A stretch of 64,000 nt of DNA from NCBI GenBank assembly GCA_001788835.1, contig MFXK01000006.1, forward strand, positions 1 to 64,000, in the 5' to 3' direction. Made by a program: the position numbers and the translations under genes. This document shows positions 19,429-28,420 of this stretch, one piece after another; the stretch's first letter is position 1; each line of letters begins with the position of its first letter. Source of the DNA: Candidatus Peregrinibacteria bacterium RIFOXYB2_FULL_33_20 (GTDB lineage: Bacteria > Patescibacteriota > Gracilibacteria > UBA1369 > GWF2-33-10). Below the pieces are notes generated by a model. It was not told where the DNA came from and ran no database searches. It saw only the letters and a list, made by a program, of their open reading frames with translations.

Positions 19429-19752
19429 ATGACTCAGCAACGTATTCGTATTCGTGTTAAAGCGTTTGATCATGCCATTATAGATAATGCTTGCGCTTTG
19501 GTAATACAAAGCATTGAAGAAAACGGCTCTTTGTTTATTGGTCCAATCCCTTTACCAACAAGAATAGAGAAATATTGCGTTAATCGAGCTACTTTTGTTC
19601 ATGGTCGATGTAAAGAACAATATGAGATGAGAATCCATAGTCGGATGATCGATATCATTCAATGCACTCCTAAAACAGTAGAAGCTTTAAGTAATATTGA
19701 TTTGCCGGCTGGTGTTGACGTGGAAATTAAGATGCTGGCGGTTGAATCCTGA
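19429..19752 (+). CDS. rpsJ: Ribosomal protein uS10
   Basis: This is a small-subunit head protein, also known as NusE. The start at 19429 gives 107 residues beginning MTQQRIRIRVKAFDH. An alternative ATG at 19411 would overlap tuf and adds only six residues unlike the family. The motif GPIPLPTR is present, as is the C-terminal PAGVDVEIKM. It normally leads the S10 operon; here a spacer of 122 bases with its own promoter separates it from rplC. Confidence 0.97.
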   Translation: MTQQRIRIRVKAFDHAIIDNACALVIQSIEENGSLFIGPIPLPTRIEKYCVNRATFVHGRCKEQYEMRIHSRMIDIIQCTPKTVEALSNIDLPAGVDVEIKMLAVES

Positions 19753-19768
19753 TTTTTAAAATTTCTTG

Positions 19769-19797
19769 TTGACTTTTTAATTATCAGCCTTTAAAAT
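19769..19797 (+). promoter_or_regulatory. Probable promoter for rplC and the S10 block
   Basis: TTGACT (19769-19774) and TAAAAT (19792-19797) have a 17-base spacer, the same arrangement as upstream of rpoB. This lies in the rpsJ-rplC spacer, so rplC onward may be transcribed separately from tuf-rpsJ. Confidence 0.55.
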
Positions 19798-19825
19798 TTA
19801 GCGGTCTTACGTTAGATTGGCAAAT

Positions 19826-19867
19826 GAGGTATAACCAAATTTGCTGACTATTTTAGTCTCTAACCTC
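19826..19867 (+). promoter_or_regulatory. Nested stem-loop in the rplC leader
   Basis: The outer pair is GAGGT (19826-19830) with ACCTC (19863-19867). The inner pair is GACTA (19846-19850) with TAGTC (19854-19858). The structure ends 7 bases before the rplC ATG. Its position would suit autogenous control of the S10 block, but no known leader motif is recognised. Confidence 0.35.
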
Positions 19868-19874
19868 TAATAAA

Positions 19875-20456
19875 ATGCCCGGATTAATGGGTACAAAACT
19901 CGGTATGACTAGATTGTTTAAAGAAGATGGTACGGTGGTGCCTGTAACTTTGATCCAAACAATGCCTAATGAAATTCTTCACAAGAAAACTATAGAGAAG
20001 GATGGTTATGTAGCGTTAGTGGTGGGATTTTCTGGTTTAAAGAAAGAACAGAAAAACAGGAAATACAGGTTCGTGAAGGAGTTTAAGCTTGACGCTGGCG
20101 ATTCTGCTCAGTATGAAAAAGGACAATTTTTGAATTTAGATTTATTTAAGGAAGGTCAATTAATAACACTTTCTGGGTATTCAAAGGGAAAGGGTTTTGC
20201 TGGTGTGATGAAAAAATGGAAATTTCATGGTGGTCCAGCTACTCATGGTTCACATATGCATCGCCGACCTGGTTCTATAGGTTGTCGTGCTAAACCGGGA
20301 CGAATAGAAAAGGGGAAGAAAATGGCCGGCAGAATGGGCGGAGCAAAAGTTACGCTGAAGGGTCGGGAAATTGTTCTGATAGATGCGGGAAAAGGGGTGA
20401 TTGGGGTGAAAGGTGCGGTGCCTGGTTCAGTTAGCAATTTAGTAGTTATTTCTTAA
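19875..20456 (+). CDS. rplC: Ribosomal protein uL3
   Basis: L3 is an early 50S assembly protein whose loop reaches the peptidyl-transferase centre. It has 193 residues, slightly short for the family. It starts MPGLMGTKLGMTRLF and contains GFAGVMKKWKF, ATHGSHMHRRPGSIG and KGKKMAGRMGG. The missing length is in the middle loop. rplD follows 15 bases later. Confidence 0.97.
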   Translation: MPGLMGTKLGMTRLFKEDGTVVPVTLIQTMPNEILHKKTIEKDGYVALVVGFSGLKKEQKNRKYRFVKEFKLDAGDSAQYEKGQFLNLDLFKEGQLITLSGYSKGKGFAGVMKKWKFHGGPATHGSHMHRRPGSIGCRAKPGRIEKGKKMAGRMGGAKVTLKGREIVLIDAGKGVIGVKGAVPGSVSNLVVIS

Positions 20457-20471
20457 TTAATTTTTCAAACA

Positions 20472-21101
20472 ATGGCCTCAATTGATTTATATGGACAATC
20501 CGGCGAAAAAAAAGGAGAGATAAAGGTGGATGATAGAATGTTTAACGTTGAGAATTGCGATCATGCTTTAATTCATGAAGCTTTGATTAGGCAGGATTCT
20601 AATGCTAGAAAAAACATCGCCCACACTAAGACGAAAGCAGAGGTTAGAGGCGGAGGCAGGAAGTCGAGGCCACAAAAGGGAACTGGTGGTGCTAGGCAGG
20701 GAAGTATTAGAAATCCTCATATGAAAGGTGGTGGTGTGTGTTTTGGCCCAAGAAATAATAGGAATTTTTATAAAATGATGCCTAAGAAACAACGCCGAAA
20801 GGCTTTGTTCTCGGCTTTAACTTTGAAATGTCGAGATAAAGAAATTTTAGCTTTGGAATCTTATGATTTTCCCGAGTTAAAAACAAAAATTTTTGCCGCT
20901 ATGATTGAAAGGATGGGATTGCAGGGAAAGATTTTGCTGGTAGCAGATGTTAAGAATAAAATTTTGGAATTATCGGCAAGAAACTTAGAAAATGTAAAAG
21001 TTATTTTGGTTCATAATTTAAATATAAAAGACGTTTTGACTTATAATAAAGTTTTGTTCTTAAAAAACTCTCTATCTGTGATGGAGGAGATGTATAAATA
21101 A
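20472..21101 (+). CDS. rplD: Ribosomal protein uL4
   Basis: L4 lines the nascent-peptide exit tunnel and can regulate the S10 operon in some bacteria. It has 209 residues. The tunnel loop is clear: RGGGRKSRPQKGTGGARQGS then GGGVCFGPRNNRNF. The C-terminal Rossmann-like half (VILVHNLNIKDVLTYNKVLF) is complete. It lies between rplC and rplW as expected. Confidence 0.96.
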   Translation: MASIDLYGQSGEKKGEIKVDDRMFNVENCDHALIHEALIRQDSNARKNIAHTKTKAEVRGGGRKSRPQKGTGGARQGSIRNPHMKGGGVCFGPRNNRNFYKMMPKKQRRKALFSALTLKCRDKEILALESYDFPELKTKIFAAMIERMGLQGKILLVADVKNKILELSARNLENVKVILVHNLNIKDVLTYNKVLFLKNSLSVMEEMYK

Positions 21102-21135
21102 TTTTTTATTCTATAATAATAGTTTATAAAAGTTT

Positions 21136-21480
21136 ATGTTTGATGTTATAAAAAAAGTCATTATTACGGAAAAAAGCGCGGCAAAAAATGATAAAGGCGT
21201 TTATGTCTTTGAAATCGTTAAAAATGCTAATAAAATAGATGTGAAAAATGCGATTCAACAGATTTATGGAGTTAAAGTAGCAACTGTTAAAACGGTCACA
21301 CTGCCCAGTAAATCTCGTATGGGAAGAAGTAGGTTGCCCGTAATGAAGCGTCATGCTTGTCGAAAAGCGATAGTTACCCTTAAGGGTAATAAGACTATTG
21401 ATGTTAATGTTTTCTCTAAAGAAGAAAAAGAAAAAAGTAGAAAAGAAAAGGTAGAAAAGAAAAAAAATATTAAAGTGTAG
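21136..21480 (+). CDS. rplW: Ribosomal protein uL23
   Basis: L23 sits at the exit of the peptide tunnel and is the docking site for signal recognition particle and trigger factor. It has 114 residues. It shows IITEKSAAKNDKGVYVFEI, the central KSRMGRSRLPV loop, and a Lys/Glu tail of about 20 residues at the C-terminus that is longer than usual. The order rplD-rplW-rplB is standard. Confidence 0.95.
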   Translation: MFDVIKKVIITEKSAAKNDKGVYVFEIVKNANKIDVKNAIQQIYGVKVATVKTVTLPSKSRMGRSRLPVMKRHACRKAIVTLKGNKTIDVNVFSKEEKEKSRKEKVEKKKNIKV

Positions 21481-21528
21481 AACATAAAAAGCAAATCATT
21501 TTAATTTAGAATTTAAAATTTCTCTAAG

Positions 21529-22356
21529 ATGGCCATTAAATCATTCAAACCGGTGACTCCTGGAAGAAGAAATATGACGGTAGCGAGTTTCAGTGAAGTG
21601 ACAAAATCAAAGCCAGAGAAGTCGCTTACTTGCTTTATAAAAAATCGAGCTGGTAGGGATTCAAATGGGACTATCTCAGTACGTCATAGAGGCGGTGGAC
21701 ATAAAAGACTATATAGGATGATAGATTTTAAGCATGATAAGTTGAGGGTGAAGGGAAAGGTAATGAGCGTTGAATATGATCCTTATCGAAGTGCTTACAT
21801 AATGATGGTGAGTTATACTGATGGAGAGAAGAGATATCATTTGGCTCCTAATGATATTAAAGTTGGTGATGTTGTGGTTAGCGCTCCTAAAACATCCATA
21901 AACACGGGAAATCGTTTGCAGATTGGCAATGTTCCGCCGGGTTTTAATATATTTAATATAGAATTAAACCCTGGTTGTGGTGGTAAATTAGTGAGGTCAG
22001 CGGGGACTTGCGCTCAAGTGGTTTCTACTGATTCAGGAAAATATGTGCAGGTGAAATTTCCTTCAGGCGAAATAAGGTTAATTAATAAAGAGTGTTATGC
22101 TACGATTGGTACTGTTGGGAATCTTGATCACAATAACATTACTATAGGCAAGGCGGGAAGATCTAGGTGGATGAGAAGAAGGCCAGAGGTTCGTGGTAAA
22201 GTGATGAACCCATGCGATCATCCTCATGGCGGTGGAGAAGGCTCTAATTCTATTGGTCTTAAATACCCTAAGACTCCATGGGGCAAGCATGCTTTGGGAG
22301 TAAAGACTAGAAAACGCAAGCATAGTGATAGGATGATGATTCAGAAAAGAAAATAA
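21529..22356 (+). CDS. rplB: Ribosomal protein uL2
   Basis: L2 is needed for subunit joining and peptidyl-transfer activity. It has 275 residues. It begins MAIKSFKPVTPGRRNM and includes the C-terminal loop DHPHGGGEG with the conserved functional histidine, followed by PKTPWGKHALG. The start is preceded by AAAATTTCTCTAAG and has no Shine-Dalgarno sequence. Confidence 0.98.
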   Translation: MAIKSFKPVTPGRRNMTVASFSEVTKSKPEKSLTCFIKNRAGRDSNGTISVRHRGGGHKRLYRMIDFKHDKLRVKGKVMSVEYDPYRSAYIMMVSYTDGEKRYHLAPNDIKVGDVVVSAPKTSINTGNRLQIGNVPPGFNIFNIELNPGCGGKLVRSAGTCAQVVSTDSGKYVQVKFPSGEIRLINKECYATIGTVGNLDHNNITIGKAGRSRWMRRRPEVRGKVMNPCDHPHGGGEGSNSIGLKYPKTPWGKHALGVKTRKRKHSDRMMIQKRK

Positions 22357-22404
22357 TTATAAAAATGATTCAAAATTTAGAATTTAAAATTTAAAATTTT
22401 TCCA

Positions 22405-22695
22405 ATGTCTCGTAGTTCAAAAAAAGGTCCATATGTTAATTTAAAGCTTCAGAAAAAGATAGCCGGCTTGAATGCTAGCGGTCAAAAGAAAGTGGTGAAA
22501 ACGTGGGCTAGGAGCTCAACTATTTTTCCGGAGATGATTGGCCATACTTTTGGAGTTCATAACGGGAGGAAATTCATTCCCGTCTTTGTTACTGATCAAA
22601 TGATTGGTCATAAACTTGGTGAATTCTCACCAACTAGAATATTTAAGGGGCATGGAGGTAAACTCGCCAAACAACAAGCTACCCCCGCTAACTAA
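22405..22695 (+). CDS. rpsS: Ribosomal protein uS19
   Basis: S19 is a small-subunit head protein that contacts S13 and the A-site tRNA. It has 96 residues. It begins [12 protein letters not shown] and contains [26 protein letters not shown] in overlapping form (key residues [11 protein letters not shown]). The C-terminus is short and ends [10 protein letters not shown]. It lies between rplB and rplV as expected. Confidence 0.97.
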   Translation: MSRSSKKGPYVNLKLQKKIAGLNASGQKKVVKTWARSSTIFPEMIGHTFGVHNGRKFIPVFVTDQMIGHKLGEFSPTRIFKGHGGKLAKQQATPAN

Positions 22696-22714
22696 ATAAT
22701 TTTATTTTAGACTA

Positions 22715-23116
22715 ATGCGTGCAATTTTAAATAAAACTCGAATATCGCCAATTAAAGCCAGGGTTATCGCGCAGGTAATTAGAGGCAAAATGGTGCAAGA
22801 AAGTTTAGATGTCCTAGCTTTAATGCCAAAAAAAGCGGCAAAAATTTTCTATAAAGTACTGAAATCTGCGGCTTACAATGCTAAGAATAATTTTGGACAA
22901 GATCTTAAATCGCTTTGTGTTTCTAGTGTGCAAGTTAACGAAGGTGGCGTTTATAAAAGGGGAGTGCCAAGGTCAAGAGGGAGGGTAAATCCGATCAGGA
23001 AGCCAACAAGTAATATTAGAATTGAATTAGTGGCGAAAACACCGATAAAAAAGACTACACCACAAGCTACTCCAAAAATTATTAAAAAAAGCACAAAAAA
23101 GGACATTAATTCGTAA
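22715..23116 (+). CDS. rplV: Ribosomal protein uL22
   Basis: L22 contributes a beta-hairpin to the exit tunnel. It has 133 residues. Core motifs are ISPIKARVIAQVIRGK and the hairpin KRGVPRSRGRVNPIRKPTSN. The last roughly 22 residues are a Lys/Thr-rich tail (KTTPQATPKIIKKSTKKD) beyond the usual end of the family. rpsC starts 25 bases downstream. Confidence 0.95.
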   Translation: MRAILNKTRISPIKARVIAQVIRGKMVQESLDVLALMPKKAAKIFYKVLKSAAYNAKNNFGQDLKSLCVSSVQVNEGGVYKRGVPRSRGRVNPIRKPTSNIRIELVAKTPIKKTTPQATPKIIKKSTKKDINS

Positions 23117-23141
23117 TTTAAAATTTAAAATTTCTTCAAAG

Positions 23142-23804
23142 ATGGGACAAAAAGTAAATCCAAAGGTCATACGCATAGGGATAATAAATGACTGGAGCTC
23201 AAAGTGGTTTGTTAACAAGAAAAAATATTGTAATTTTTTCCATGAAGATCTTGCGATTAGAAAATTTTTACTTGAACTTTTCCCGCATGGAATGATTGCT
23301 AGTATTGATATATTAAGACAATCAAATAAAACAGCTTTAAATATTTACACTTCCAAGCCGGGATTAATAATTGGTAAATCTGGTGATGGGATAGAGGATT
23401 TAAAGGAAAAGCTTAAGAAAAAATTTTCTATTCAATTCTCAATTAACGTGCATGAAATAAAAAATTCTTATACCAATGCTCAATTGGTGGGAGATAATAT
23501 CGCTCATCAGGTTGAAAGGAGGTTGCCTTATAGAAGAGTGGTGAAAGCCGCCTTGGCCAAAGCTAAGGAGGAAGGGGTGAAAGGTATAAAAGTTTTTATT
23601 GCGGGTAGGCTGAATGGAGTGGAAATTGCTAGATCAGAGATGTTTATTGAAGGGACAATACCTTTGCATACATTTAGGGCTGATATAGATTACGCTTTGA
23701 GTGAAGCAAAAACCAGATATGGCATTATTGGAATTAAAGTTTGGATTTATCGAGGAGACGTGTTCAGGAAGAAAGTTAATATTAATAAAGTGGAGGAAGC
23801 TTAA
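23142..23804 (+). CDS. rpsC: Ribosomal protein uS3
   Basis: S3 is at the mRNA entry channel. It has 220 residues. It begins MGQKVNPKVIRIGI. The type-II KH domain has the GLIIGKSGDGI loop. The C-terminal domain contains KGIKVFIAGRLNGVEIARSE and ends in GVKVWIYRGD-like GIKVWIYRGDVF. Its leader has AAAATTTCTTCAAAG before the ATG. Confidence 0.97.
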   Translation: MGQKVNPKVIRIGIINDWSSKWFVNKKKYCNFFHEDLAIRKFLLELFPHGMIASIDILRQSNKTALNIYTSKPGLIIGKSGDGIEDLKEKLKKKFSIQFSINVHEIKNSYTNAQLVGDNIAHQVERRLPYRRVVKAALAKAKEEGVKGIKVFIAGRLNGVEIARSEMFIEGTIPLHTFRADIDYALSEAKTRYGIIGIKVWIYRGDVFRKKVNINKVEEA

Positions 23805-23833
23805 AATTTCAATTTTAAATTTAATAATTTCTA

Positions 23834-24253
23834 ATGTTAATACCAAGTAAAACTAAGTACAGGAAACAACATCGCGCTAGAGGTAAAGGATTCGCTGGTT
23901 TGACAAAAGCGGGCAGTGAATTATGTTTTGGCGGTGTTGGCTTGAAGGCGGTGGAAAGTGGTGAAATAAATTCAAGACAATTAGAGGCGGCCAGAAGAGT
24001 GATTACCAGAACAATCAAACGTGGTGGAAAAGTTTGGATAAGAATATTTCCAAATAAAGCTATCACTAAAAAAGCAGCAGAGGTGCCAATGGGATCTGGT
24101 AAAGGATCGGTAGAATACTATGCTTTCGTAGTGAAGCCAGGACGTATTTTGTTTGAAATGGATGGAGTTAATGAAGCTGCGGCAGCAGAAGCATTAGCTT
24201 TGGCTGGTTATAAACTTCCGGTAAAATGTAAAGTAGTTACTAAAAATAATTAA
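23834..24253 (+). CDS. rplP: Ribosomal protein uL16
   Basis: L16 shapes the A site of the large subunit. It has 139 residues. It begins MLIPSKTKYRKQHRARGKG and contains the conserved VPMGSGKGSVEYY loop near the A site and KPGRILFEMDGV. It lies between rpsC and rpmC in the standard order. Confidence 0.97.
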   Translation: MLIPSKTKYRKQHRARGKGFAGLTKAGSELCFGGVGLKAVESGEINSRQLEAARRVITRTIKRGGKVWIRIFPNKAITKKAAEVPMGSGKGSVEYYAFVVKPGRILFEMDGVNEAAAAEALALAGYKLPVKCKVVTKNN

Positions 24254-24257
24254 TTTT

Positions 24258-24437
24258 ATGTTAAGCAATAGCGAATTAAAATTATTGGGACAAAAAGATT
24301 TGTTTAAGTTAGGGGCTGAAAGTAGCCGTGAATTGCTGAAATTAACTTTGGCAGCTAAGAGTGGACAATTAAAAGCCAATCATAAAATAAAAGAATTAAA
24401 AAAATATATTGCTAGGATTAATACGTTTTTAAATTGA
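24258..24437 (+). CDS. rpmC: Ribosomal protein uL29
   Basis: L29 is a small two-helix protein near the tunnel exit beside L23. The frame encodes 59 residues, MLSNSELKLLGQ..., with ELLKLTLAAKSGQLKANHKIKELKK matching the family in pieces (LKANHKIKELKKYIARI). It starts 4 bases after rplP and ends in TGA, which also shows that TGA is a stop here. Identification rests on position and the helical pattern. Confidence 0.9.
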   Translation: MLSNSELKLLGQKDLFKLGAESSRELLKLTLAAKSGQLKANHKIKELKKYIARINTFLN

Positions 24438-24467
24438 AATAAGACAATATAATAATAATTTATTAAT

Positions 24468-24701
24468 ATGCGCACAAAAACTGGAACCGTGATAAGCAAA
24501 AAGTGTAATAAAACAATTACTGTCGTGGTTCATAGGTACAAAACTCATCCTAAGTATAAGAAAAGATATAAAGCTTCATCTAAATTTTATGCAGATGATC
24601 CTGAAAATCAGTATAAAGAAGGTGATCAAGTAGAGATCTATGAAACTAAGCCATTGAGTAAGCTAAAAAGATGGACAGTGGTTCGCCCTCAAAATAAATA
24701 A
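24468..24701 (+). CDS. rpsQ: Ribosomal protein uS17
   Basis: S17 is an OB-fold protein binding 16S rRNA 5' domain. It has 77 residues. It contains GTVISKKCNKTITVVVHRY, HPKYKKRYKASSKFYADD and the C-terminal ETKPLSKLKRWTVV. It closes the S10-type gene set, followed by rplN. Confidence 0.96.
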   Translation: MRTKTGTVISKKCNKTITVVVHRYKTHPKYKKRYKASSKFYADDPENQYKEGDQVEIYETKPLSKLKRWTVVRPQNK

Positions 24702-24737
24702 TAATCTAAAATTTAAAATTTAAAATTTAAAACTTCC

Positions 24738-25106
24738 ATGATTCAAAGACAAACAATGCTAAATGTCGCTGATAACACTGGAGCGAAAAAAGTGAAATGT
24801 ATAGGCATACCTGGAGGTACTGGGAAAAAATACGCCAAAATTGGCGATATTATTGCGGTGTCAGTAAAAGAGGCTTTACCTAAGGGGGCTGTGAAAAAAA
24901 AGTCAATTCAGACGGCTGTGGTGGTGCGTGTGAAGAAAGAATTTAAAAGGAAAGATGGTACCTATGTAAGGTTTGATGAAAATGCGGTAGTGATTGTTGC
25001 TAAAGATAATATGCCAAAAGGAACTCGTGTTTTTGGTCCTATCGCCAGAGAATTGGCTGATAAAGGTTTCCAAAAGATTGTTAGTTTGGCTCCTGAGGTT
25101 ATATAA
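24738..25106 (+). CDS. rplN: Ribosomal protein uL14
   Basis: L14 lies at the subunit interface. It has 122 residues, exactly the family length. It begins [17 protein letters not shown] and ends [13 protein letters not shown], with [15 protein letters not shown] near the C-terminus. Its leader carries four tandem TTTAAAA units followed by CTTCC just before the ATG. Confidence 0.98.
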   Translation: MIQRQTMLNVADNTGAKKVKCIGIPGGTGKKYAKIGDIIAVSVKEALPKGAVKKKSIQTAVVVRVKKEFKRKDGTYVRFDENAVVIVAKDNMPKGTRVFGPIARELADKGFQKIVSLAPEVI

Positions 25107-25130
25107 TTTATTTAATAATAAAATTTTAAG

Positions 25131-25451
25131 ATGAAAATCAAAGCTAATGATAGCGTATTGATAATCACGGGTAAGAATAGATTGAAAACCGGAAAAGTAA
25201 TCAGAACCATTAAGGGGGAGGATAGAATAGTGGTGGAAGGTGTCAATTTACGCACTAAGCATATAAAAAAGACAAAACAAGGGGCGGGGAGAAAAATTCA
25301 ATTTGAAGCCCCAATTCATGTCTCAAATGTAAAAGTTATTTGCCCGGAGACCAAAAAAGCCAGTAGAGTCGGTTATATTTTCCAGGGTAAAAAGAAAATT
25401 AGAATTGCTAAAAAATCGAAACAGGAATTAGATAAAAAAGTCACTAATTAA
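25131..25451 (+). CDS. rplX: Ribosomal protein uL24
   Basis: L24 is an early large-subunit assembly protein with a KOW motif. It has 106 residues. It begins MKIKANDSVLIITGKNRLKTGKVI, read here in parts, with VVEGVNLRTKHIKKTKQG and the HVSNVKVICP segment. It lies between rplN and rplE in the standard order. Confidence 0.96.
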   Translation: MKIKANDSVLIITGKNRLKTGKVIRTIKGEDRIVVEGVNLRTKHIKKTKQGAGRKIQFEAPIHVSNVKVICPETKKASRVGYIFQGKKKIRIAKKSKQELDKKVTN

Positions 25452-25519
25452 AAATGATCTTTTAATTTAAAAAAAATAATATATACTAAATCGCCTTTAA
25501 ATTTTTAATAACCAGTATT

Positions 25520-26074
25520 GTGAAAGAACTTTATTTAAAATCCATTCCGGTTGAACTGCAAAAAGAGTTGAAAATAAAAAATAAATACGCAGTTCCACTT
25601 CTTAAGAAAATAGTTGTCAATATTGGAATTGGTAGTCATATTACAAAGCAAGGCAAGAAAGATTATGAAACTTTTGTGGACAGCATGAAGTTGATAACTG
25701 GGCAATGTCCAGTAGTGAGAAAAGCAAAAAAAGCTATTTCTAATTTTAAATTAAGACAAGGCATGCCAGTTGGTTTAGTGGTAACATTGCGAGGGCGTAG
25801 GATGTATGATTTTATTACCAAATTAATTAACATAGCTTTGCCACGTATTAGAGATTTTCAGGGATTATCAGTAAAGGGCTTTGATAAAGAGGGTAATTAT
25901 AATATTGGAGTCAAGGAGCATACAATTTTTCCGGAAATTAACGTTGAAAATGTTACTAATATACATGGATTACAGATAAATATTGTTACGAGTGCTGATA
26001 ATAATTATGGAGCATTTATGTTGTTAAAGAAGATGAACTTCCCGTTTAAAGATGAAGTTCGCCCTAATATTTAA
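25520..26074 (+). CDS. rplE: Ribosomal protein uL5
   Basis: L5 binds 5S rRNA and contacts the P-site tRNA. It has 184 residues. It uses a GTG start at 25520 ([10 protein letters not shown]). Motifs include [45 protein letters not shown] and the C-terminal NFPFK. The 68-base spacer upstream is AT-rich. Its 3' end lies 10 bases before the true rpsN start. Confidence 0.97.
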   Translation: MKELYLKSIPVELQKELKIKNKYAVPLLKKIVVNIGIGSHITKQGKKDYETFVDSMKLITGQCPVVRKAKKAISNFKLRQGMPVGLVVTLRGRRMYDFITKLINIALPRIRDFQGLSVKGFDKEGNYNIGVKEHTIFPEINVENVTNIHGLQINIVTSADNNYGAFMLLKKMNFPFKDEVRPNI

Positions 26075-26084
26075 AAATTTACTC

Positions 26085-26309
26085 ATGGCTAGAAAAGCAC
26101 AAATAATCAGAACAGATAATTTACAAAAAAGTTTAGAAAAAAGCTTAACGGTAAATAAAAAAATGCCGTTTGGCGTAAGAGCTTATAATCGATGTCATCA
26201 GTGTCATCGTGTGGGGGGATATATGAGAAGATTTAAATTATGTAGAATTTGTTTTAGATTATTGGCTTCTAGAGGAGAAGTTCCAGGAGTAAAGAAGTCT
26301 TCATGGTAA
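26085..26309 (+). CDS. rpsN: Ribosomal protein uS14, zinc-binding type
   Basis: S14 is a small-subunit head protein. The start at 26085 gives 74 residues beginning [13 protein letters not shown] start at 26052 would overlap rplE and adds non-family residues. Four cysteines form the zinc site (CHQCHRV and CRICFR), so this is the C+ form. It carries about 13 extra residues at the N-terminal side compared with the usual 61-residue form. Confidence 0.95.
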   Translation: MARKAQIIRTDNLQKSLEKSLTVNKKMPFGVRAYNRCHQCHRVGGYMRRFKLCRICFRLLASRGEVPGVKKSSW

Positions 26310-26429
26310 TTAAAAAGAAAAAAATGTCATTTTTGCTTGCTGAGGATCTATTGTCAGTGAAAATTCTCTTTTCTGGAGATTCTGGCCAAGCCAAAGTGAC
26401 CAAGGCTTTAAACTTTAAAATTTCTTAAA

Positions 26430-26801
26430 ATGTTAACAGATCCAATTGCCGATTTTCTGACAAGAATTAGGAACGCTCAAGGCGCGCAACACTCGCAAAC
26501 AGAAATTCCTGCCTCACGCGTCAAAATTCAGCTGGCGGAGGTGTTGAAGAGCAGAAGGTATATTAAAGATTATCAAGTGGTAGATAAAAAAATTTTAGTA
26601 GAATTTAATCAGGAAAGAATGAATTTGAATTTAAGAAAAATGAGTAAACCAGGTCAAAGGATATATGTCGGATATAAAAACATTCCAAAAGTGCTAAACG
26701 GACTTGGCATGTGCATACTTTCCACTCCGGAAGGGATAATGTCAGGATTTGAAGCAAGGGCCAAAAAATTAGGAGGTGAACTATTATGTAAAATTTATTA
26801 G
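26430..26801 (+). CDS. rpsH: Ribosomal protein uS8
   Basis: S8 is a central-domain binding protein and often the spc operon autoregulator. It has 123 residues. It begins MLTDPIADFLTRIRNAQ and ends with LSTPEGIMSGFEARAKKLGGE. A 120-base spacer precedes it, containing TAAACTTTAAAATTTCTTAAA directly before the ATG (the last 20 of these bases are the recurring start-site motif). Confidence 0.97.
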   Translation: MLTDPIADFLTRIRNAQGAQHSQTEIPASRVKIQLAEVLKSRRYIKDYQVVDKKILVEFNQERMNLNLRKMSKPGQRIYVGYKNIPKVLNGLGMCILSTPEGIMSGFEARAKKLGGELLCKIY

Positions 26802-26837
26802 TATTTCTATAAATTTTAGAATTTAAAACTTTCTCAA

Positions 26838-27383
26838 ATGTCACGAATAGGTAAAAAACCAATAACTTTGTTGCCTGGAGTAACTTTTGTTCAAAAGGAA
26901 CAAGAGGCAACCGTAAAAGGACCGAAAGGTGAATTGAAATTTATTGTTCATAAAGATATTAAGGTAGAACTTGGTGATAATAAAATAATTTTATCTTGCG
27001 TTTCAGAAGATCCGTTTGTGAAAACTATGTTTGGAACAACCAGAGCGATACTTAATAACATGGTAAAAGGAGTGGCAACTGGTTTTCAGAAAGCTTTGGA
27101 AATTCAAGGGGTTGGCTATAAAGCAGTGTTAAAAGGAAAAACGCTGGTTTTGAGCTTGGGCTTCTCTCATGAAGTGAATTATGTCCCTTTAGAAGGGGTT
27201 GACTTAGCTCTTGATGAAAAACAGAAAAATATTATTTATGTAAAAGGTATAGATAAACAGAAAGTCGGGGAAGTGGCCGCTCAAATTCGTGGATTTAGAA
27301 AGCCTGAGCCATATAAAGGTAAGGGTATCAGATATCTGGGCGAAAATATTTTACGTAAAGCTGGTAAATCAGCCACTAAATAA
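26838..27383 (+). CDS. rplF: Ribosomal protein uL6
   Basis: L6 lies near the GTPase-associated centre. It has 181 residues. It begins MSRIGKKPITLLPGV and has the two-domain pattern with GTTRAILNNMVKGV, EIQGVGYKAVLKGK and the C-terminal PEPYKGKGIRYLGE. It lies between rpsH and rplR as expected. Confidence 0.97.
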   Translation: MSRIGKKPITLLPGVTFVQKEQEATVKGPKGELKFIVHKDIKVELGDNKIILSCVSEDPFVKTMFGTTRAILNNMVKGVATGFQKALEIQGVGYKAVLKGKTLVLSLGFSHEVNYVPLEGVDLALDEKQKNIIYVKGIDKQKVGEVAAQIRGFRKPEPYKGKGIRYLGENILRKAGKSATK

Positions 27384-27401
27384 TAAATAAAATTAAGAAA
27401 A

Positions 27402-27752
27402 ATGACTAAAACTCCATTACACATAGTTAGGCGACAAAGACGCCATAAAAAAATCAGATCAAATATGTCTGGTACAGCTGATAAACCACGACTGGTGGTT
27501 TATAAAAGCAATACTTCAGTATATGCGCAGTTAGTGAATGATAATAAAGGACATGTGTTATGCGCGATAACTGATTTGAAAGTGAAAGCGAAAAATAAGA
27601 CTGAAAGAGCTCAAGTAGCAGGTAAAATCCTGGCGGAAACAGCGGTTAAAAAAGAAATAAAGACCTGTGTTTTTGATAGGAATGGGTATAAGTATATAGG
27701 CAGAGTGAAAGCTTTTGCGGATGGTGCTCGATCAGGAGGATTGCAATTCTAA
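27402..27752 (+). CDS. rplR: Ribosomal protein uL18
   Basis: L18 binds 5S rRNA with L5. It has 116 residues. It shows RRHKKIRSNMSGTADKPRL, VYKSNTSVYAQLVND, FDRNGYKYIGRVKAFADGAR and ends GGLQF, matching the family end to end. Confidence 0.97.
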   Translation: MTKTPLHIVRRQRRHKKIRSNMSGTADKPRLVVYKSNTSVYAQLVNDNKGHVLCAITDLKVKAKNKTERAQVAGKILAETAVKKEIKTCVFDRNGYKYIGRVKAFADGARSGGLQF

Positions 27753-27771
27753 TTTATTTAAAAATTTTTAA

Positions 27772-28404
27772 ATGTCTAAAGCAAATTCACAAAAAGGCTC
27801 TTCTCAAAAAGAATTTGAAGAAATATTAATTTCGTTGGATCGTGTTACCAAAGTAACTGCCGGTGGAAGACAGCTTAAATTTAGAGCCTTTGTAGTTGTT
27901 GGTAATAAAAATGGTAAAGTCGGTTTAGGAATGGGAAAATCAAATGAAGTAACAGGCTCAATTCAAAAAGCGGTTAATCAAGCTAAGAAGAATTTTATGC
28001 GGGTGCCTTTGAATGGATTTACCATTCCTCACGAAATTAGTGTTAAATTTAAAAGCGCTAAAGTTTTATTAATGCCTGCGGCTCCAGGTACAGGTTTAAT
28101 TGCTGGATCTTCCATTCGTCAAATTTTAGATTGCGCGGGAGTCAAAGATGTATTAGCTAAGAGATTTGGCACAACTAATAAAATTAATAATGCTAAAGCT
28201 ACCATGAAAGCCTTAGCTCTACTTAGAGAATTGCCATGGAAGAAAAATGATAAAAATAAAGATGATTTAAATAATAATGCTCAGAAAAACACTACTGAAA
28301 TACAATTAGAAAAGAATGTTGATCAAAATAAAAAGCAAGATGAGGGAAGGAAAGAAGAACCAAAAGCCAAAGTTGTTAACAAAACTAACTTAAAAAAATC
28401 TTAA
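27772..28404 (+). CDS. rpsE: Ribosomal protein uS5
   Basis: S5 is at the mRNA channel and affects decoding accuracy. It has 210 residues. The double-stranded-RNA-binding-like N domain has [20 protein letters not shown] and [10 protein letters not shown]; the C domain has [18 protein letters not shown]. The final roughly 50 residues are a low-complexity Asn/Lys/Asp-rich tail not found in most S5 proteins. rplO follows after 16 bases; the usual rpmD is absent. Confidence 0.96.
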   Translation: MSKANSQKGSSQKEFEEILISLDRVTKVTAGGRQLKFRAFVVVGNKNGKVGLGMGKSNEVTGSIQKAVNQAKKNFMRVPLNGFTIPHEISVKFKSAKVLLMPAAPGTGLIAGSSIRQILDCAGVKDVLAKRFGTTNKINNAKATMKALALLRELPWKKNDKNKDDLNNNAQKNTTEIQLEKNVDQNKKQDEGRKEEPKAKVVNKTNLKKS

Positions 28405-28420
28405 ATTTAATTTAAATTTC

